The position numbers and the translations under genes were made by a program. Below are positions 1-5,729 of a DNA stretch of 5,729 nucleotides, one piece after another; position 1 is the first letter of the stretch, and every line of letters starts with the position of its first letter. Origin of the DNA: Gammaproteobacteria bacterium (lineage in GTDB: Bacteria; Pseudomonadota; Gammaproteobacteria; Eutrophobiales; Eutrophobiaceae); contig VYCZ01000210.1 in the NCBI GenBank assembly GCA_009843675.1, positions 1 to 5,729 of the forward strand, in the 5' to 3' direction. Below the pieces are notes generated by a model. The model ran no database searches. It had not been told where the DNA came from and saw only the letters and a program-made list of their open reading frames with translations.

Positions 1-132
1 CCACCCATGGACAGATTAATTTCGTGGGGATCATTCAGGGTCAGAGTAAAATTTCCGGCGAGTTCCGGGGTCAGAGTAAGAATTTCGCCAGAAATTTTAC
101 TCTGACCCCTGATGTCCTGATCTCGCTAATCC
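1..132. other. gene-free left end with repeat cluster
   Basis: This stretch lies beyond the oxyR stop codon and has no convincing reading frame. Bases 1-37 show nothing I recognise. Bases 38-109 hold three copies of one word, two direct and one inverted, listed separately. Bases 110-132 form the short spacer between the repeat cluster and the oxyR stop. The stretch could be the edge of a mobile repeat unit that continues left of the window, but no transposase is visible here. Confidence 0.6.
38..109. repeat. three-copy palindromic repeat cluster (REP-like)
   Basis: The word GGGTCAGAGTAAAATTTC occurs at 38-55. A variant with one extra G, GGGGTCAGAGTAAGAATTTC, occurs at 67-86. The inverted form lies at 91-109 and its complement reads GGGGTCAGAGTAAAATTTC. 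Copies two and three form a 19-bp stem with a single bulged G and a 4-nt loop (87-90). Copies one and three form a perfect 18-bp inverted repeat with a 35-nt loop, so two mutually exclusive hairpins are possible. From memory, similar words occur in proteobacterial intergenic regions and beside Y1/REP-associated tyrosine transposases. That association is unchecked and no transposase is in the window. No T-tract follows the stem on the minus strand, so a standard intrinsic terminator for oxyR is not supported, although the hairpin could protect the 3' end of the mRNA. Confidence 0.8.
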
Positions 133-1062
133 CTAGTCTCTGTTCCCTGTCTTTCCGGGAATGTCGCATTGCCGGATGATCCGGCTGACAAGCTGCGCCA
201 GTTGTTTTTTCGGATAGGTGTTGCGCCAGGCCAGGGCGATATCCCGTTCCGGCACGGGTTTTGCGAACGGCCGGTACTCGACCAGCCCGCCCAGCCCGTC
301 CTGTTCCCGTATCGCGGTGGACGGCAGTACGGTGACGCCGGAGCCGGCCGCCACCATCTGTTTGATCGTTTCGATGGAACTGCCTTCCAGGGTCTTCTGG
401 ATTTTGTCCTTGGAAAAAATGTCGCCTTTACAGGCCGGACAGGCGTCCATCACCTGGTCCCTGAAACAATTGCCTGATTTGAGCAGCAGCAGGGTGTCCT
501 CGACCAGGTCGTCCGCCCTGACCTGCTTCCTGCGCGACAGCCGGTGGTTTTTCGGCAGCATCACCGTGAACGGCTCCCGGTAAAGCACTTCCAGGGTGGC
601 GCCCGGCTGCTCGAACGGCGTTGAGATAATGATCATGTCCAGTTCCCCGCGCTTCAACTGCTCGGCGAGGTTGAGTGTAAAGTCCTCTTCGATGATGAGC
701 GTCAACCCGGGCGCCTCCCGCCCGAGTACGGGGATCAGGTGCGGCAGCAGAAAAGGCCCAATGGTGTAGATGACGCCCAGTTTCAGGGAGCCTTGCAACT
801 GGTCCTTCTCCGAACCGGCGATGGTCCTTATGGCATTTACCTGTTCCAGCACGGTAATCGCCTGTTCCACGATGCGCCGGCCTACGGGCGTGATGGTGAC
901 GTCATGGGGGCGCCGTTCGAAGATGGTTACGTCCAGTTCGTCTTCCAGTTTCTTTATCGCCACGCTGAGCGTAGGCTGGCTGACGAAGCACGCCGCCGCG
1001 GCCCTGCCGAAATGCAGTTCACGGGACACGGCGACGATATAGCGCAACTCGGTCAGGGTCAT
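133..1062 (-). CDS. oxyR: OxyR-type LysR family peroxide-sensing regulator
   Basis: The 309-residue protein (E. coli OxyR is about 305) is a LysR-type cytoplasmic DNA-binding regulator. The N-terminal winged helix-turn-helix spans about residues 1-60, with the recognition region FVSQPTLSVAIKKLEDEL near 26-43. A linker helix follows to about 85, and the effector/redox domain covers 90-300. The diagnostic feature is Cys199 and Cys208 in SGNCFRDQVMDAC, matching the numbering of the two cysteines that form the H2O2-induced disulfide in E. coli OxyR. The segment SSIETIKQMVAAGSGVTVLP (228-247) is also typical of OxyR. An extra Cys211 makes a CPAC motif with Cys208. The ATG at 1062 gives the usual family N-terminus, although no clear Shine-Dalgarno precedes it. 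The gene starts 26 nt after the phosphatase stop, on the same strand, and ends in TAG. No classical peroxide-defence target such as katG or ahpC is visible. OxyR identity is confident; which genes it controls here is unknown. Confidence 0.93.
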   Translation of the reverse strand: MTLTELRYIVAVSRELHFGRAAAACFVSQPTLSVAIKKLEDELDVTIFERRPHDVTITPVGRRIVEQAITVLEQVNAIRTIAGSEKDQLQGSLKLGVIYTIGPFLLPHLIPVLGREAPGLTLIIEEDFTLNLAEQLKRGELDMIIISTPFEQPGATLEVLYREPFTVMLPKNHRLSRRKQVRADDLVEDTLLLLKSGNCFRDQVMDACPACKGDIFSKDKIQKTLEGSSIETIKQMVAAGSGVTVLPSTAIREQDGLGGLVEYRPFAKPVPERDIALAWRNTYPKKQLAQLVSRIIRQCDIPGKTGNRD

Positions 1063-1088
1063 GGCTATATCAGGTTGAAAGAGTACTA

Positions 1089-1886
1089 TCAGACGGCGGC
1101 CCGTGCCCGGCGCGACAGGTATGGCCCGGCCGCGCTGGCGGCGCCGTGGATCGTTCTCAACAGGTCGAGGTCGACGAAATGGCGCCCGTATGCCGCGCCT
1201 GCCGCCACCTTGAAAGGCTTGTCCGGTTCTCCCAGGTGGTTCAATACCAGCGACGCCCCGGAAAAATCATTGTCCACGGTCAGGGGATGGGTGGTGATGA
1301 CCGTATGTATGCCGGCCGCCAGCGCGGCAAGGTTGCCGTTCGACGTGTCTTCAACGGCGATGCAGTGTTCCGCCTCCAGTCCCAGTTTCGACAGGGCCCG
1401 AATGTAGACGGCCGGAGAAGGTTTTTTCTCTGCAACCACGTCGCAGGTAACCACGACCGGGAAAAAGTCATTGCCGGCGCTGCCGAAGGTCCTGCCCAAC
1501 AGGGTATTGACATTGTCGGTCGAGGAACTGGTTGCGATCGCGAGTTTCAGGCCGGCCGTGCGGCATTCCTGTACCAGGCGGCGGATGCCCGGACGCAGTT
1601 TTATGACATCGGACACCAGTATCTGCCTGTACAAGGCGGATTTTGTTTGATGCACGGCGTCCACAGTCTGCTGCAGTTCAGCGCCGGCCATGCCAGCCTG
1701 TTGCAGGCAATGGCCAATTCTTTCCCTGCCGCCGGAAATGGAGAGCAGTTGCTTGTACTCGAGGCGCGACCAGTTGAGGGGGCAGGCGTGTTCCCTGAAG
1801 GCGAGATTGAAGGCCCGGCGATGCAACTCTTCCGTGTCGGCAAGGGTACCATCCATGTCAAAGATAATTGCTTTGAGATCGCTCAT
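1089..1886 (-). CDS. cbbY: CbbY-like HAD-superfamily sugar-phosphate phosphatase
   Basis: The 265-residue protein has the four HAD motifs. Motif I is DMDGT with nucleophile Asp10 and acid/base Asp12; motif II is Thr119-Ser120 in IATSSS; motif III is Lys155 in KKPSP; motif IV is Glu179-Asp180 in VEDTSNG. The region between motif I and about residue 95 is the helical cap of subclass I enzymes, and TEELHRRAFN plus GGRERI resemble the CbbY proteins of Calvin-cycle bacteria. The known CbbY role is dephosphorylation of xylulose-1,5-bisphosphate, an inhibitory by-product of RuBisCO; related family members are phosphoglycolate phosphatases and beta-phosphoglucomutases. The cytoplasmic enzyme would need Mg2+. 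Its ATG overlaps the sulP stop in an ATGA tetranucleotide, which suggests translational coupling. GGAG lies only one base before the ATG, too close for a normal ribosome site. The family is sure. The substrate, and hence the symbol, is inferred because no RuBisCO gene is present. Confidence 0.82.
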   Translation of the reverse strand: MSDLKAIIFDMDGTLADTEELHRRAFNLAFREHACPLNWSRLEYKQLLSISGGRERIGHCLQQAGMAGAELQQTVDAVHQTKSALYRQILVSDVIKLRPGIRRLVQECRTAGLKLAIATSSSTDNVNTLLGRTFGSAGNDFFPVVVTCDVVAEKKPSPAVYIRALSKLGLEAEHCIAVEDTSNGNLAALAAGIHTVITTHPLTVDNDFSGASLVLNHLGEPDKPFKVAAGAAYGRHFVDLDLLRTIHGAASAAGPYLSRRARAAV

Positions 1887-3499
1887 GCTCCAAGCAGATT
1901 ATACGCAACCTGCCGGGCCTCATCAATATTCTGCGCCAGGCGCTCCTCCGGTACCTGCTGCAGGATGTTCAGGGTACGGAGAGTATCGGCAATGGCGTCC
2001 GGAATGCCTGCCATGATGACCTCGGTATGTTTTTCAGCGGCGACGTGCATCAGCCGTTCCACCACTATGGCGGCGCTGTCGTCAAGGTAAGTGGTTTCAG
2101 TGAAATCGAAGATCACCACCTCATGGTCCTTGATGTCTTCGCCTATGACCTCCACCAGTTTCCTGGAGGACGCCACGGTGAAGCTCCCCCTCAGCGCGAC
2201 CATGCCCACCCGCGCCGAGTACGGATCGGTCAGGGTCATGTCCTCGTATTGTGAGAAAAACGTCCGGTCCAGCAGGGGTACGGAGATTACGCTATCGAGT
2301 TCCAGGGTTTCCAGTTGCTGCGCGTGCGTCATCCCCGCGGCAATCAAACCGATTGCCACGGCGGTGACCAGGTCGACGAATACGGTCAGGGCCAGTGTCA
2401 GCATCATGACCAGCAGGTGTTCGAACCTGATGCGGTGGACAAGGGTAAGAATACGCCAGTCGATGATATCCCAGCCGATTTTTATGAGAATACCCGCGAG
2501 CGCGGCATGGGGAATCGGTTCGACGTACTGACCCAGTCCCAGCACCAGCATCAGCAGGAGTATTGAGCGCAACACACCTGACACTTGAGTTTGCCCGCCG
2601 GCGCGTATGTTAGTTACGGTGCCCATGGTGGCCCCCGCGCCCGGCAATCCTCCGAATAATCCTGCAACCATATTGCCTATGCCCTGGCCTACCAGTTCCC
2701 GGTTCGGTTTGTGCTGCGTGCCGGTGAGCGAATCGGCAATCAGGGAAGTGAGAAGACTGTCCACGGAACCCAGCAGGGCGAGAATGATCGCCGGCTGCAC
2801 TGCGCGCACCAGAAAATCTACTGAAGGCACAGTGAACTGCAATGCCGGCAATCCCGTGGGTATTTGCCCGATAACCGGGGCGTCAGTCAGCCACAGCACC
2901 CCCAGCAGTGTGCCTGCAACCAGGGATGCAAGGGGGGAGGGCAAGTATCTGCCCAGCCGGCGCGGCCAGAACACACCTATGGCCAGACTGACAATGGCAA
3001 TGATAACAGCGCTGGTATTAATGTCGGCGAGCGCGTCCGGCAATACACCCAACGCGCCCATGGGCCCGTGCGGGGAGGTGGGCGCGCCCAGGAACGGCAG
3101 AAGCTGTATCAGGATAATGATAATGCCGATACCGGACATAAACCCGGAAATAACCACGTACGGAGTATAGGCAACGAAACGGCCGAGCCTGGATATGCCC
3201 AGCAGCACCTGCAGGGTACCGCCCATGACAACGACGGTCAGGGCTTCGCCCAGGGTGGAGGCATGGGTAGTGACAAAGACGGCCATTGCAACGGTCATCG
3301 AAGGGGTGGGGCCGGATATCTGGGAACGGGTGCCGCCGAAAACCGAGGCGAAAAACCCGACTGCGATGGCGCCGTATATGCCGGCAGCCGCCCCCAGGCC
3401 CGAGGCGATGCCGAAGGCCAGCGCCACCGGCAGCGCGACTATCGCGGAGGTGATACCACCAAACAAGTCACCGCGAAATGTCCGGAGATCGTAGTCCAC
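1883..3499 (-). CDS. SulP family anion transporter, BicA-like, with C-terminal STAS domain
   Basis: The 538-residue inner-membrane protein has a SulP transport core (about residues 8-390, many hydrophobic segments, e.g. 13-33, 87-107, 112-136, 162-177, 360-388) and a cytoplasmic STAS domain (about 428-525). RGDLFGG, LPVALAFGIASG, VISGFMSGIGI and the block GSVDSLLTSLIADSLTGTQHK closely resemble, from memory, the cyanobacterial Na+-dependent bicarbonate transporter BicA. By that recalled alignment the BicA Na+-site residues correspond to Thr65, Asp247, Thr251, Gly289, Ala290 and Thr291, all matching. This suggests Na+-coupled bicarbonate uptake, but SulP proteins also carry sulfate, dicarboxylates and other anions. 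The STAS domain shows FDFTETTYLDDSAA near 464-477, the usual site of the conserved Asp/Ser motif. The motif after Thr65 reads PTPSMTV where BicA has PTGPMTV. Translation starts at GTG 3499, 25 nt after the fumarase stop; no good Shine-Dalgarno is visible, but the N-terminus fits the family. The stop overlaps the next gene. Confidence 0.88.
   Translation of the reverse strand: MDYDLRTFRGDLFGGITSAIVALPVALAFGIASGLGAAAGIYGAIAVGFFASVFGGTRSQISGPTPSMTVAMAVFVTTHASTLGEALTVVVMGGTLQVLLGISRLGRFVAYTPYVVISGFMSGIGIIIILIQLLPFLGAPTSPHGPMGALGVLPDALADINTSAVIIAIVSLAIGVFWPRRLGRYLPSPLASLVAGTLLGVLWLTDAPVIGQIPTGLPALQFTVPSVDFLVRAVQPAIILALLGSVDSLLTSLIADSLTGTQHKPNRELVGQGIGNMVAGLFGGLPGAGATMGTVTNIRAGGQTQVSGVLRSILLLMLVLGLGQYVEPIPHAALAGILIKIGWDIIDWRILTLVHRIRFEHLLVMMLTLALTVFVDLVTAVAIGLIAAGMTHAQQLETLELDSVISVPLLDRTFFSQYEDMTLTDPYSARVGMVALRGSFTVASSRKLVEVIGEDIKDHEVVIFDFTETTYLDDSAAIVVERLMHVAAEKHTEVIMAGIPDAIADTLRTLNILQQVPEERLAQNIDEARQVAYNLLGA
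1898..1926 (-). promoter_or_regulatory. candidate sigma-70 promoter inside the sulP 3' end
   Basis: On the minus strand TTGATG (complement of 1921-1926) is followed after exactly 17 nt by a perfect TATAAT (complement of 1898-1903). The -35 matches TTGACA at four positions and the spacer is ideal. Initiation about seven bases downstream would fall near 1891, leaving only a few bases before the phosphatase ATG at 1886, so the transcript would be nearly leaderless. The elements lie within sulP codons, so the match may be accidental. If active, it would express the phosphatase and oxyR independently of the upstream genes. Confidence 0.4.
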
Positions 3500-3524
3500 G
3501 CCGATTGTCTGCCAAGGTTGTGGT

Positions 3525-4586
3525 TCAGGATTGCAGTTGGGCCGAATCAGCTTTTTTGCTGAATATAATCGACTGCCATTGCGCCGGGCCGGTCTGGTGG
3601 ACGGAATTGCCGTTGCTGTCCACGGCGACGGTTACCGGCATGTCCTTCACCTCAAATTCATGGATGGCTTCCATGCCCATCTCTGCAAAAGCCACTACCT
3701 TGGAAGCGGTAATCGCCCTGGATACCAGGTAGGCGGCGCCGCCGACAGCGATCAGGTAGACCGCCCCGTACTTCTTTATGGCTGCCAGTCCTTCCGGCCC
3801 GCGCTCTGCCTTGCCTATCATGCCGATTAATCCTGTCCTCTCCAGCATCAGGCCGGTGAATTTGTCCATCCTGGTTGCGGTGGTGGGACCGGCCGGACCG
3901 ACGACCTCATCCCTGACCGCATCGACCGGTCCCACGTAATAGATGAAGCGGTTGTTGAAATCAACCCCCTCGGGCAGTGGTTCACCCTGCTTCAGCAGGG
4001 TGTCTATGCGTTTGTGTGCGGCATCCCGGCCGGTCAGTAATTTGCCGCTGAGCAACAGGGTTTCGCCAGGCCGCCAATCGGCTGTGTCAGACCGTGTAAG
4101 TGTGTCCAGGTTAACGCGACGTGCGCCCGGGCCGGCCTCCCAGCTTATGTCGGGCCAATCATCGAGGCTGGGGGGATCCTGCAAGGCAGGACCGCTGCCG
4201 TCCAGGATAAAATGTGCATGACGTGTGGCCGCGCAGTTCGGAATCAAGGCTACGGGCAGTGACGCGGCATGGGTGGGAAAGTCGATGATCTTCACATCCA
4301 GCACCGTAGTCAGCCCGCCCAGTCCCTGGGCGCCTATCCCCAGGTCGTTTACCCGGTCGAAGATTTCCAGGCGTAACTCTTCGAGTTTCGATTGCGGGCC
4401 GCGTTGTTTCAGATCCTGGATATCTATGGGAACAAGCAATGCTTCCTTTGCCAGCACGACTGCCTTCTCTGCCGTGCCGCCGATACCTATACCCAGGATC
4501 CCCGGCGGACACCAGCCGGCTCCCAGGGTCGGCAGCACGTCAACAATCCAGTCGGCGATGCTGTCGCTGGGGTTGAGTATCGCCAT
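3525..4586 (-). CDS. class I fumarate hydratase, C-terminal fragment
   Basis: This 353-residue frame starts at ATG 4586 and reads MAILNPSDSIADW, the sequence that normally follows GGGSENK inside one polypeptide. It carries two Fe-S ligands, Cys26 (AGWCPPG) and Cys118 (IPNCAATRH), and His106, twelve residues before Cys118, which corresponds to catalytic His334 of Leishmania fumarase. The C-terminal domain has TGRDAAHKR (Arg187 probably binds substrate), GPTTATRMD with Thr235 and Arg239, and GKAERG with Lys259, matching recalled Leishmania Thr467, Arg471 and Lys491 in spacing. The absence of further damage means this half is intact. It could be made separately: AAGG lies five bases before the ATG, a weak ribosome site just after the upstream stop, which would permit coupled restart. 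Natural two-subunit fumarases split between the domains, after the third cysteine, and not here. Function as a free chain is therefore doubtful. The family assignment is firm. Confidence 0.82.
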   Translation of the reverse strand: MAILNPSDSIADWIVDVLPTLGAGWCPPGILGIGIGGTAEKAVVLAKEALLVPIDIQDLKQRGPQSKLEELRLEIFDRVNDLGIGAQGLGGLTTVLDVKIIDFPTHAASLPVALIPNCAATRHAHFILDGSGPALQDPPSLDDWPDISWEAGPGARRVNLDTLTRSDTADWRPGETLLLSGKLLTGRDAAHKRIDTLLKQGEPLPEGVDFNNRFIYYVGPVDAVRDEVVGPAGPTTATRMDKFTGLMLERTGLIGMIGKAERGPEGLAAIKKYGAVYLIAVGGAAYLVSRAITASKVVAFAEMGMEAIHEFEVKDMPVTVAVDSNGNSVHQTGPAQWQSIIFSKKADSAQLQS

Positions 4587-4591
4587 TTTAG

Positions 4592-4595
4592 CCTT
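4592..4595 (-). promoter_or_regulatory. weak Shine-Dalgarno for the downstream fumarase fragment
   Basis: AAGG on the minus strand lies five bases upstream of ATG 4586 and four bases beyond the internal TAA. A ribosome stopping at the TAA could restart here. The match is only four bases and also encodes the original Asn-Lys-Ala-Lys codons, so it may be coincidental. Confidence 0.25.
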
Positions 4596-4598
4596 GTT

Positions 4599-5063
4599 TT
4601 AGGAGCCACCGCCCATTGCCGCTAGCAGGACTTCCACCTTGTCTCCCGGCACCACCTCCATGTGGATGACCGCCGGCGTGTTGTCGCCGGTGTTTTTGCG
4701 GGTACCGGCAGGGTCGGCCATGATGGAGGGACGCAACACATTGTCCGGGTGGGTGTAGGCGCGCCGGACGCCCTCGTTGATCATATCGGCAACGCCCATC
4801 CCGGCTTCATCCCAGCGGACGTCCATACCGATGCTGATGAATACCGTGACGATCCCGGTATCCTGGCAAATCGGCCGGTGACCTTCGGCGCACATCCTGG
4901 AATTGACCAGTATCTGGGCCAGCGCGTCCTTTGCCGCCGGGGACTCTTCCCGCTGCCAGGCATTGTGTACTGCGTGAACAAAATCCAGCGGATGGTAGTA
5001 GGAAATAAATTGCAGGGAATCCGCTACGCTCGCTATCAGATCACCCGCTTTGATTGTGGTCAT
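4599..5063 (-). CDS. class I fumarate hydratase, N-terminal fragment
   Basis: This 154-residue frame begins at ATG 5063 with MTTIKAGDLIASVADSLQ, the standard N-terminus of proteobacterial class I fumarases, and stays in register up to GGGS, where TAA ends it. It contains SRMCAEGHRPICQDTG (55-70). Cys66 is the first [4Fe-4S] ligand and Asp68 a conserved active-site Asp; the DNTPAVIH and VVPGDKVEV blocks follow. The whole enzyme converts fumarate to malate in the TCA cycle in the cytoplasm. Alone, this piece lacks two cluster ligands and the C-terminal domain, so it cannot be active by itself. Met150 replaces the Lys that I recall as conserved in AAKGGGS. A weak purine-rich AGAAAG sits about 10 nt before the start. 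The gene begins 76 nt after the mmsA stop, enough for a promoter, though I found only an isolated -10-like TATACT. Confidence 0.8.
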   Translation of the reverse strand: MTTIKAGDLIASVADSLQFISYYHPLDFVHAVHNAWQREESPAAKDALAQILVNSRMCAEGHRPICQDTGIVTVFISIGMDVRWDEAGMGVADMINEGVRRAYTHPDNVLRPSIMADPAGTRKNTGDNTPAVIHMEVVPGDKVEVLLAAMGGGS

Positions 5064-5139
5064 CGTATCGGTTCTTTCTGTCTGCCTGGGGCCAGATGAT
5101 AGTATAACGCATGAAGGTTATGCCGCCGTTGCCAATACT

Positions 5140-5729
5140 TCAGCGACCACTCGGAAACGCAAACTGCGCCTGCTCCACAGAATCCGTGGGCCAGCGCTGG
5201 CTGATGGTTTTGCGGCGAGTGTAAAAGCGGATGGAATCCGGGCCGTAAGCGCTCAGGTCGCCGAACAGGGAACGTTTCCAGCCGCCGAAGCTGTGGCTGG
5301 CCACCGGCACCGGCAATGGCACGTTGACACCGACCATGCCGACTTTGATATTGTCGGTGAAATAACGGGCGCAGCCGCCGTCACGGGTAAATATACAGGT
5401 ACCGTTTCCGTATTCATGTTCATCGATAAGCCGCATTGCTTCCTGCAGGCTTTGCACACGCAACACACATAATACGGGACCGAAGATTTCCTCGCGATAA
5501 ATCCGCATGTCCGGCGTTACCCGGTCAAACAGGCAGCCACCCAGGAAGAAGCCTTCCGGCTGGTGATGAACGGTCACTTCACGCCCGTCTACGACAAGTT
5601 CGGCGCCTTCCGCCACACCTGCATCAACATAGCCGCGTACTTTTTCGTAATGCGGTTTACTGATCAAGGGTCCCATCTCGTTCTGGTTGTCGATACCCGG
5701 TCCGATTTTCAGGTCGGATACCCGCAAGG
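5140..5729 (-). CDS. mmsA: methylmalonate-semialdehyde dehydrogenase (CoA-acylating), C-terminal part
   Basis: About 195 C-terminal residues of an enzyme usually near 500 residues are visible; the gene continues off the right edge. The first complete codon is TTG (Leu), which is internal and not a start. The fragment belongs to the aldehyde dehydrogenase superfamily, with EEIFGPV at 79-85 (Glu80 is the conserved nucleotide-binding Glu). The NAD-binding domain and catalytic Cys lie outside the window. GFFLGG, RIYREEIFGPV, GMVGVNVPLPVP and FGGWKRSLFGDL with RFYTRRK are characteristic of the CoA-acylating MmsA/IolA group and not of ordinary aldehyde dehydrogenases. The reaction is methylmalonate or malonate semialdehyde plus CoA and NAD+ to propionyl-CoA or acetyl-CoA, in valine, thymine or inositol breakdown; which pathway applies here cannot be told. 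The stop is TGA and the fumarase frame follows 76 nt downstream. Confidence 0.92.
   Translation of the reverse strand, partial: LRVSDLKIGPGIDNQNEMGPLISKPHYEKVRGYVDAGVAEGAELVVDGREVTVHHQPEGFFLGGCLFDRVTPDMRIYREEIFGPVLCVLRVQSLQEAMRLIDEHEYGNGTCIFTRDGGCARYFTDNIKVGMVGVNVPLPVPVASHSFGGWKRSLFGDLSAYGPDSIRFYTRRKTISQRWPTDSVEQAQFAFPSGR

Larger units (their letters stand above)
3525..5063 (-). pseudogene. class I fumarate hydratase frame interrupted by one in-frame TAA
   Basis: Taken together, this is a complete iron-sulfur class I fumarase gene: 512 codons counting the internal stop, near the usual 500-550 length. It is broken by TAA at 4601-4599 (codon 155). The downstream part continues in the same phase after four sense codons (Asn, Lys, Ala, Lys), so a single base change would restore the frame. 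Codon 155 lies directly after GGGS, where related proteobacterial fumarases, from memory, have Glu (GAA) in GGGSENK; GAA to TAA is one transversion. The expected Fe-S ligands are Cys66, joint Cys185 and joint Cys277. Their spacing of 119 and 92 compares with 119 and 94 recalled for E. coli FumA and Leishmania fumarase. There is no other frameshift or stop. Options are recent pseudogenization, sequence error or two separately translated fragments, which are also listed. Readthrough is unlikely because TAA followed by A is an efficient stop context. Confidence 0.75.

Noticed and set aside
67..109. Intrinsic terminator for oxyR
   Set aside because: The stem is long, but no run of T follows it on the minus strand and the stem is not GC-rich near the loop. 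Repeated copies fit a repeat element better.
1146..2090. A 314-codon open frame on the plus strand
   Set aside because: It lies opposite the phosphatase and sulP tail, which have full family motifs. Its translation shows no recognisable domain; it is a GC-driven shadow, as are the plus-strand frames at 739-1407 and 2864-3562.
4599..4601. Stop-codon reassignment or programmed readthrough of TAA
   Set aside because: No other gene here has an in-frame TAA, the others end in TGA or TAG, and TAA followed by A is a strong stop context. No pseudoknot or recoding signal is evident downstream.
5064..5139. Promoter before the fumarase frame, with TATACT at 5101-5106 on the minus strand
   Set aside because: The -10-like hexamer is good, but no acceptable -35 is found at 16-18 nt spacing (ACGGCG at 17) and TTGGCA is 23 nt away.
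5725..5727. TTG as the start codon of the aldehyde dehydrogenase fragment
   Set aside because: The family sequence clearly begins far upstream; this codon is internal and the gene is cut by the window edge.

Overview
The window carries five genes, all read on the minus strand, so transcription runs from high to low coordinates. In that order they are: the C-terminal part of a CoA-acylating methylmalonate-semialdehyde dehydrogenase (mmsA, running off the right edge); a class I [4Fe-4S] fumarate hydratase whose frame is broken by one in-frame TAA; a BicA-like SulP anion/bicarbonate transporter with a STAS domain; a CbbY-like HAD sugar-phosphate phosphatase; and an OxyR-type LysR regulator. Gaps are short: about 76 nt between mmsA and fumarase, 25 nt between fumarase and sulP, a 4-nt ATGA overlap between sulP and the phosphatase, and 26 nt before oxyR. 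The last 132 bases hold no gene but contain three copies of a short palindromic word.

The moderately high GC content, an OxyR with cysteines at exactly 199 and 208, a proteobacterial-style class I fumarase and MmsA all suggest a proteobacterium. Gammaproteobacteria is my best guess, from recalled family resemblance and not from a search. A BicA-like transporter translationally coupled to a CbbY-like phosphatase hints at a Calvin-cycle autotroph or mixotroph, but no RuBisCO or other Calvin-cycle gene lies in the window.

The most notable feature is the fumarase. Frames 5063-4599 and 4586-3525 are in the same phase, separated only by one TAA and four sense codons. Read through, they give a full-length enzyme of about 512 residues. 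The three expected Fe-S cysteines and the catalytic residues I can recall are present, with C66 to C185 spaced 119 residues apart. The stop sits where related enzymes, from memory, have Glu in a GGGSENK motif. It could be a recent nonsense mutation, a sequence error or an unusual two-piece enzyme. A nearby Lys-to-Met change in the same motif favours decay.

Possible metabolic links: MmsA makes propionyl-CoA or acetyl-CoA, and propionyl-CoA can reach succinate and then fumarate, the fumarase substrate. The transporter and phosphatase could serve inorganic carbon uptake and removal of misfire products. OxyR could protect oxidant-sensitive enzymes such as the Fe-S fumarase. These links are inferred from adjacency. 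I found no system in this window that I would call undescribed.
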